Assembly: GCA_035499295.1 (NCBI GenBank)
Contig: DATJZG010000170.1
Span: 49,752-113,751 of the forward strand
DNA: 64,000 nt
Source: DATJZG01 sp035499295
GTDB taxonomy: Bacteria; Myxococcota; Myxococcia; Myxococcales; Anaeromyxobacteraceae
Direction of reading: 5' to 3'
Part shown: piece after piece, positions 59,103 through 64,000 of the stretch
Layout: every line of letters begins with the position of its first letter
Position numbering within the stretch: position 1 is the stretch's first letter
Notes under the pieces: model-generated
What the model was told of the DNA's origin: nothing
Databases searched by the model: none
The model's input: the letters and a program-made list of their open reading frames with translations, nothing else
Made by a program: the position numbers and the translations under genes

Positions 59103-59954
59103 CTAGGAGAAGACGATGGTCTTGTTCCCGTGCACCAGGATCCGGTCGTCGCAGTGCCAGCGCACGGCCCGCAACAGGACCCTGCGCTCCAGGTCCCGGC
59201 CGAGCGCGCGCAGGTCCTCCACCGAGTCCCGGTGCGACACCCGCGCCACGTCCTGGTCGATGATGGGGCCGGCGTCGAGCTCGGCCGTCACGTAGTGGGC
59301 GGTGGCGCCCACGATCTTCACCCCGCGGTCCCACGCCTGCTGGTAGGGGTCGGCCCCGGCGAAGGCGGGGAGGAACGAGTGGTGGATGTTCAAGATCTTC
59401 TGGGGAAAGCGCTCCACGAAAGCGGGCGAGAGGATCTGCATGTAGCGGGCGAGCACGAGGAGGTCGACCTGTCCCTCGAGGAGGCCGAGCATCTCCCGCT
59501 CGGCTGCGGCGCGGACGGCGGCGGCGTTGGGGACGTGGCGGAAGGGGACGCCGAAGCCCTCGACGGCGGAGTGAAGGTCCCCGTGGTTCGAGACGACGCC
59601 CCAGACGTCGGCGCGCAGGTCGCCGCGGCGCCAGTTCCAGAGGACCTCGAGGAGCGCGTGGTCGTGCCGGGAGACGAGGATCGCCACTCGCTTCCGCTCC
59701 GCGGTGGTGGTGAGGCGCCACTCCATCTGCGCCGGCCCCGCCACCTCGGCGGCGAAGAGGCGGCCGAGCTCGGGCAGGGGGACGTCGAGGCGCGACGGCT
59801 GGAACTCGAGGCGCATGAAGTAGGTGCCGGGCTCCTCCTCGGTCGAGTGCTGGTCCAGGTCGACGATGTTGGCGCCGTGCCGGAAGAGGAAGGTGGAGAC
59901 GGCCGAGATGATGCCGGGGCGGTCCGGGCAGCGGATGAGGAGGATGGCGTGCAT
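59103..59954 (-). CDS. purU: Formyltetrahydrofolate deformylase
   Basis: Hydrolyses 10-formyl-THF to THF and formate, balancing one-carbon pools. The 283-residue protein has an N-terminal ACT domain (about 2-85, CPDRPGIISAVSTFLFRHGAN) and a formyltransferase-like catalytic domain (RVAILVSRHDHALLEVL, NIHHSFLPAFAGADPYQQAW near 199-218, GATAHYVTAELDAGPIIDQD near 226-245) with the catalytic Asn-His-Asp set. ATG at 59954; divergent from the sensor kinase gene across 124 bases. Confidence 0.95.
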   Translation of the reverse strand: MHAILLIRCPDRPGIISAVSTFLFRHGANIVDLDQHSTEEEPGTYFMRLEFQPSRLDVPLPELGRLFAAEVAGPAQMEWRLTTTAERKRVAILVSRHDHALLEVLWNWRRGDLRADVWGVVSNHGDLHSAVEGFGVPFRHVPNAAAVRAAAEREMLGLLEGQVDLLVLARYMQILSPAFVERFPQKILNIHHSFLPAFAGADPYQQAWDRGVKIVGATAHYVTAELDAGPIIDQDVARVSHRDSVEDLRALGRDLERRVLLRAVRWHCDDRILVHGNKTIVFS

Positions 59955-60078
59955 GTGGGCTCTCTACCCGACCGGCCGCCCGCGGGGAACCCCTCCGTTT
60001 GACCTCCGACAAGAGCGGTCCGGGCACCCGGGAGTAGGGTGATGGCGATGGGCGGTCTCGATCCGGAGGGGGTCGGGC

Positions 60079-61770
60079 GTGCGGGACGATAGGGATTCTG
60101 CGGGCGAAGCCGGGCCGGGCAACAGAGAGCCCGCGTCGCTCAGTTCTTCGGAGGGCTGGCGCCGGCCGGCGGAGCCGGCCGCGCTCGAGTCCATCCCGTG
60201 GCGGGATCGGCTCTCCACCCAGCTCCTGGGCTTCGCCGGGGTGCTGCTCGTGGCCGCGGTGATCGCCTTCTCCATCGTGGAGATGATCATCGCCCGCCAG
60301 CGGCTGAGCGGCGTCACCTCGGCGGCCGAGGTGCAGAGCGAGACCATCACCTCCGCCATGCGGCACGCCATGATGGGCGACGAGCGGGACGTCGCCTACG
60401 CCATCATGGACACCATCGCCCGCCAGGGCATCATCGACCACGTCCGGCTCATCAACAAGGAGGGGAGAATCACCTTCTCCACCCTCCAGAACGAGAGGGG
60501 GAGGCAGATCGACAAGCGGGCCGAGGGCTGCCGCGCCTGCCACTCCGCCGACGAGACCCTGCTCGTGCCGGTGGAGAGCCACCGCGCCCGCGTCTACGAC
60601 GGGCGCGGCCACCGGGTGCTGGCGGTGGTGACCCCCATCCGCAACGAGGCCGGCTGCTCCACCGCGGCCTGCCACGCCCACCCGCCGGAGCGCCAGGTGC
60701 TCGGCGTCCTCGACGTGGGCTACTCGCTCGGCGACGTCGACGCGGCCCTCTCGGAGTTCCGCCGCTTCAGCCTGCTCGTCACCGCCGTCGCCAGCCTCGC
60801 CATCGCCGCCTTCTTCTGGTACTTCGCGCACAAGCGCGTGGTGCGGCCGGTGGAGGCGCTGGTGCAGGCCACCCGGCGCGTGGCCCACGACCAGCTCGAC
60901 ACCGAGATCCACGTCGAGGCCCGGGGCGAGCTCGGGCTCCTGGCGGCGTCCTTCAACGAGATGGTGCGAGCGCTCCGCCAGATGGAGAGGGAGGTCCACC
61001 AGCTCACCGACAACCTGGAGCACAAGGTGGCGGAGCGGACGGCGGAGCTCACCGCCGCCCACGAGACCCTGGTGCGCACCGAGAAGATGTCGTCCCTGGG
61101 GAAGCTCTCCGCCTCCATCGCCCACGAGATCAACAACCCGCTCGCCGGGATCCTGACCTTCGCGAAGCTCATGATCCGGACCATCGAGCAGGGCCCGGTG
61201 GGGGACGCGGAGCGCAAGACGCTGGTGCGCCAGCTCGCGCTCGTCCAGCGCGAGACCGAGCGCTGCTCGGCCATCGTGCGCAACCTCCTCGACTTCGCGC
61301 GCGAGCGGCCGCTCGCGCTGAAGGAAGTGAACGTGAACCTGGTGGTGGACGAGGTCTTCAGCCTCATCTCCAACCAGACGGCCATGCAGAACGTGGAGAT
61401 GGTGAAGGACCTGGCGCCATTGCCCACGGCAGAGGCGGACTTCGGGCAGCTGCGGCAGGCCTTCGTGAACATCGCCATGAACGCCATCGAGGCGATGCCC
61501 AAGGGAGGCCACCTGTGGGTGACCACCCGCCCGCTTCCCGAGGAGGACAGCATCGAGATCGTCTTCCAGGACGACGGCCCCGGCGTGCCGCCGGAGCTGA
61601 TGCAGAAGATCTTCGACCCGTTCTTCACCACCAAGGAGAAGGGCACCGGCCTGGGCCTTTCGGTGGTGTACGGGATCGTCGAACGCCACAAGGGTCGCGT
61701 CTCGGTCGAGAGCGAGCCGGGGAAGGGCACGCGGTTCACCATCCGCCTGCCGGTGGCGAAGCACAGTTGA
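60079..61770 (+). CDS. Sensor histidine kinase with a periplasmic diheme c-type sensor domain
   Basis: A 563-residue membrane kinase. Helices at about 49-72 and 230-253 flank a periplasmic domain with two covalent heme motifs: C151-RAC-H155 (CxxCH) and C193-STAAC-H199 (the rarer CxxxxCH). HAMP spans about 253-310, a coiled coil follows (ELTAAHETLVRTEKM), then HisKA with H349 in SIAHEINNPLAG and an ATPase domain (DDGPGVP near 499, KGTGLGLSVVYGI). It probably senses redox state or a gaseous ligand. GTG start. An archaemetzincin and an NtrC-type regulator follow; the latter is the obvious partner. Confidence 0.92.
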   Translation: MRDDRDSAGEAGPGNREPASLSSSEGWRRPAEPAALESIPWRDRLSTQLLGFAGVLLVAAVIAFSIVEMIIARQRLSGVTSAAEVQSETITSAMRHAMMGDERDVAYAIMDTIARQGIIDHVRLINKEGRITFSTLQNERGRQIDKRAEGCRACHSADETLLVPVESHRARVYDGRGHRVLAVVTPIRNEAGCSTAACHAHPPERQVLGVLDVGYSLGDVDAALSEFRRFSLLVTAVASLAIAAFFWYFAHKRVVRPVEALVQATRRVAHDQLDTEIHVEARGELGLLAASFNEMVRALRQMEREVHQLTDNLEHKVAERTAELTAAHETLVRTEKMSSLGKLSASIAHEINNPLAGILTFAKLMIRTIEQGPVGDAERKTLVRQLALVQRETERCSAIVRNLLDFARERPLALKEVNVNLVVDEVFSLISNQTAMQNVEMVKDLAPLPTAEADFGQLRQAFVNIAMNAIEAMPKGGHLWVTTRPLPEEDSIEIVFQDDGPGVPPELMQKIFDPFFTTKEKGTGLGLSVVYGIVERHKGRVSVESEPGKGTRFTIRLPVAKHS

Positions 61771-61815
61771 CGGCGGCGCTCCCCCGCTCGCCGTGATGAG
61801 AGCGCGGAGCGCGCC

Positions 61816-62346
61816 GTGGAGGCCATACACTTGTGGTGGATCGGCGAGCGGGAGCCCAGGGAGACGGTGCTGGCGCACGTGCGCCTTCACCTCGAGAGGG
61901 CCTTCGGCGCCTCCGTGCCGCTGTGGGCGGGCCCGGAGCGGCCGGTCGAGGCCTATGACGCGCGCCGAAAGCAGTGGTCGTCGAGCCGGATCCTCGACTG
62001 GCTCGACCGGGTCGGCCCGGGCGGCAGGGTGCTGGCGGTGACCGACGTGGATCTCTTCATCCCCATCCTCACCTTCGTGTTTGGCGAGGCCCAGCTGAAC
62101 GGCCGGGCCGCCCTGGTGTCGACGGCGCGCCTCGCCGAGCCGGGCCTGCCCGACGAGCGGGTGGTGCTGGAGCGCCTGGCGAAGGAGAGCGTGCACGAGG
62201 TGGGACACGTCTTCGGCCTGCTGCACTGCGACTCGGTGGGCTGCGTGATGGGGCGCTCTTCCAGCGTCCGCGACGTCGACAAGAAGCGGGGAGAGCTGTG
62301 TCCGTCGTGCCGCGAGCGAGTGGCGCGCGGCAGCGGGGAGGCGTGA
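61816..62346 (+). CDS. Archaemetzincin-like zinc metallopeptidase
   Basis: A 176-residue AMZ-type protease, the compact archaeal/bacterial form. The active site is H127-EVGH-VFG-LLHC, matching HExxHxxGxxxC, then a Cys four residues further followed by VM (the family has CM, so one residue is inserted), and CPSC about 18 residues on, which forms the structural zinc site. The N-terminal half has VLAVTDVDLFIPILTFVFG typical of the family. GTG at 61816. Its stop overlaps the ATG of the regulator gene (TGATG), so it is wedged inside a two-component operon. Cytoplasmic; substrate unknown. Confidence 0.9.
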   Translation: MEAIHLWWIGEREPRETVLAHVRLHLERAFGASVPLWAGPERPVEAYDARRKQWSSSRILDWLDRVGPGGRVLAVTDVDLFIPILTFVFGEAQLNGRAALVSTARLAEPGLPDERVVLERLAKESVHEVGHVFGLLHCDSVGCVMGRSSSVRDVDKKRGELCPSCRERVARGSGEA

Positions 62347-63731
62347 TGACCGGAGCGAACACCCGGGTGCTGGTGGTGGACGACGAGGAGATCGTCCGCG
62401 AGTCCCTGGGCGGATGGCTGGAGAAGGACGGGTTCCAGGTGGCGTCGGCGCCCGACGGCCGCTCCGCGGTGGAGCGCATGAAGGGCGAGCGCTGGAACGT
62501 GATGCTCGTCGACCTGAAGATGCCCGGCATGGACGGCCTCCAGGTGCTGGAGGAGGCGCGCAAGCTGCAGCCCGACGCCGCGGTGATCCTGATGACCGCC
62601 TACGCCACGGTGGACACCGCCGTGCAGGCGATGAAGCTCGGCGCCTTCGACTATCTGGTGAAGCCCTTCGACCCCGAGGAGCTCTCCATCCTCATGCAGA
62701 AGGTGGTGTCCCAGCAGAGCCTGGTGCGCGAGAACGCGGTGCTGCGCAAGGCGCTGAAGAAGGAGCACCGCTTCCGCGACCTGGTCTCGAAGAGCCCGGC
62801 CATGCAGCGCGTCTTCGAGCTCGCCCAGGTGGCCGCCCGCTCCAACTCCACCATCCTCGTCCTGGGCGAGAGCGGGAGCGGCAAGGAGGTGCTGGCGCGC
62901 ACCATCCACGCCGAGAGCCCCCGCAGCGAAGGGCCCTTCGTGGCCGTCTCCTGCGCCGCGCTCACCGAGAGCCTGCTCGAGAGCGAGCTCTTCGGGCACG
63001 AGAAGGGAGCCTTCACCGGTGCCATCGCCCGTCGCAAGGGCAAGTTCGAGGCGGCCCAAGGGGGAACCCTCTTCCTCGACGAGGTGGGCGACATCTCGCC
63101 CAAGCTCCAGCTCGACCTCCTCCGGGTGCTGGAGGAGCGAAAGTTCCAGCGCGTGGGCGGCAACGAGCCCATCGAGGTGGACGTGCGGGTGGTGGCCGCC
63201 ACCAACCGCGACCTGAGGAAGGCGGTGGCCGAGGGTTCCTTCCGCGAGGACCTCTTCTACCGGCTGAACGTGATCCCGGTGACGCTCCCGCCCCTGCGGG
63301 AACGCAAGGAGGACATCCCCATCCTCGTCGATCACTTCCTCGACCGGCTGGAGGCGGAGCTGAAGCGGCGGGTCCAGGTGTCGCCGGAAGCGATGGCCGC
63401 GCTGCTCGCGCACGACTGGCCTGGAAACGTGCGCGAGCTCCGCAACGTGCTCGAGCGCGGCGCGGTGGTGGCGCAGGGCGACGTCATCAAGCCCTCGGAC
63501 CTGGGGCTCGCGCCCTCGGCGGCGCGGCCCGCGTCGGCGAACGCGCCCGGGGAGCCGCCCACCCTCGAGGACGTGGAGCGGCGCCACATCGCCGAGGTGC
63601 TCCAGCACACCGGGGGGAACGTGAGCCAGGCGGCGCGGCTGCTCGCCATCGACCGGGTGACTCTCTACAACAAGATCAAGAAGTTCGGCCTGCGGCGCGA
63701 CGGGGAGGAGCCGGAGCCCTCGCACGGGTGA
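62346..63731 (+). CDS. NtrC-family sigma-54-dependent response regulator
   Basis: A 461-residue transcription activator. The receiver domain (about 6-120) has acidic DDEE, phosphoacceptor Asp in MLVDLKMPGMDG near 57, and K in YLVKPFDPEEL. The AAA+ domain (about 145-380) has Walker A GESGSGKEVLARTIH, the sigma-54-contacting GAFTGA loop (EKGAFTGAIARR), Walker B GGTLFLDEVGDIS and the Arg finger in FREDLFYRLNV. The C-terminal Fis-type HTH is VSQAARLLAIDRVTLYNKIK (about 423-442). It is probably phosphorylated by the diheme kinase and activates sigma-54 promoters, perhaps that of the next gene. Confidence 0.95.
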   Translation: MTGANTRVLVVDDEEIVRESLGGWLEKDGFQVASAPDGRSAVERMKGERWNVMLVDLKMPGMDGLQVLEEARKLQPDAAVILMTAYATVDTAVQAMKLGAFDYLVKPFDPEELSILMQKVVSQQSLVRENAVLRKALKKEHRFRDLVSKSPAMQRVFELAQVAARSNSTILVLGESGSGKEVLARTIHAESPRSEGPFVAVSCAALTESLLESELFGHEKGAFTGAIARRKGKFEAAQGGTLFLDEVGDISPKLQLDLLRVLEERKFQRVGGNEPIEVDVRVVAATNRDLRKAVAEGSFREDLFYRLNVIPVTLPPLRERKEDIPILVDHFLDRLEAELKRRVQVSPEAMAALLAHDWPGNVRELRNVLERGAVVAQGDVIKPSDLGLAPSAARPASANAPGEPPTLEDVERRHIAEVLQHTGGNVSQAARLLAIDRVTLYNKIKKFGLRRDGEEPEPSHG

Positions 63732-63814
63732 GGAACGAACCCGCGACGGACGTGCGCAGGGATCGGGCGGATCGTGGAGGTGCGGAAGCGGAGAGCGGGG
63801 AAGGCCGGGTGCGA

Positions 63815-63829
63815 GGCGCTAGGAGCGCC
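63815..63829 (+). promoter_or_regulatory. Small hairpin between the regulator and the Tat-protein gene
   Basis: GGCGCT-AGG-AGCGCC, a perfect 6-bp stem with 3-base loop, 84 bases after the regulator stop and 45 before the next start. Could be a weak terminator or leader structure. No sigma-54 GG-N10-GC site of good quality was found in the gap. Confidence 0.25.
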
Positions 63830-63873
63830 GGCTTCTCCACAGGGATGCAGGATCGAGTGCCGGAGGGGACACC

Positions 63874-64000
63874 ATGAAGCTCGGGAGAAGAACCTTTTTG
63901 CAGATGGGCGCCGCGGGGACCGCGGCTCTGACGGTGACGCCGGTGACGGCGAAGGCGTTCGGGAGGGAGGAGGTGCCCGGGGAGGGGGAGCGGGCGGTGC
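63874..64000 (+). CDS. N-terminus of a Tat-exported protein, truncated by the window edge
   Basis: Only 42 residues are visible. They begin MKLGRRTFLQMGAAGTAAL, a twin-arginine signal (RRTFLQMG) with an Ala-rich hydrophobic core ending near AKA, then a charged mature start. The ATG at 63874 follows GGAGGGGA. Such signals are common on iron-sulfur (NrfC/HybA-like), molybdenum or hydrogenase subunits; the identity cannot be decided here. Its position behind the diheme kinase/NtrC pair suggests a regulated respiratory operon. Confidence 0.8.
   Translation, partial: MKLGRRTFLQMGAAGTAALTVTPVTAKAFGREEVPGEGERAV

Overview
The window is very GC-rich (clearly above 70 %), densely packed, and full of GTG starts and 4-base stop/start overlaps. 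Gene content points to an Anaeromyxobacter-like member of the Myxococcota (former Deltaproteobacteria). The clues are c-type heme proteins, a heme-bearing sensor kinase paired with an NtrC-type regulator, AgmX/TonB-type C-terminal domains, a CarH-like B12 regulator, phosphoketolase, Tat-exported redox enzymes and class I fumarase. This assignment is an inference from style and content. I see no rRNA, tRNA, transposase, phage gene or CRISPR array, so the window reads as chromosomal backbone with some unusual accessory genes.

Layout. 1-6.0 kb: end of a class I fumarase gene, then leuC-leuD-cimA-leuB, which makes 2-oxobutyrate through citramalate and serves Ile/Leu synthesis. 6.0-14.2 kb: a small basic protein, a cold-shock protein with a good terminator, a second-type EF-G, a 719-residue EF-hand/membrane protein of unknown role, a DUF4833 protein and phosphoketolase. 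14.6-19.5 kb: a lone receiver domain, the agmatine-to-putrescine pair aguB-aguA, a DUF2721 membrane protein, a 2OG-Fe(II) oxygenase with a TonB/AgmX-like tail, and a methyltransferase. 19.8-25.6 kb: a two-gene operon of a 1551-residue acyl-adenylating enzyme/GNAT fusion and a homocitrate-synthase-type enzyme. I consider this the most novel locus here. 25.8-30.2 kb: an AttEFGH-like ABC exporter with a CrtC/AttH lipocalin-like protein. 30.6-32.5 kb: glucose-6-phosphate isomerase with a histone-like basic tail.

32.5-38.3 kb: a six-heme NapC/NirT-like cytochrome diverges from an operon for a Tat-exported molybdenum hydroxylase (iorA-like, iorB-like) plus its cofactor genes xdhC and mocA. 38.3-42.3 kb: a membrane M28 peptidase, a renalase-like flavoprotein and ribA. 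42.3-48.5 kb: a CPA2 antiporter, an NAD-dependent epimerase with no good start codon, a PAP2 enzyme, a small outer-membrane-type protein, a CarH-like regulator preceded by tandem 9-bp repeats, a methyltransferase and glutaredoxin. 48.5-54.8 kb: an RluA-type pseudouridine synthase, then a tightly overlapping minus-strand cassette exbB-exbD-tonB-TonB receptor-lipoprotein. 55.1-60.0 kb: terC, hemF, an MsbA-like ABC exporter and purU. 60.1-64 kb: a diheme c-type sensor kinase, an archaemetzincin and an NtrC-type regulator in one operon, followed by the start of a Tat-dependent protein cut by the window edge.

All protein family calls are by eye from motifs. No database search was run.
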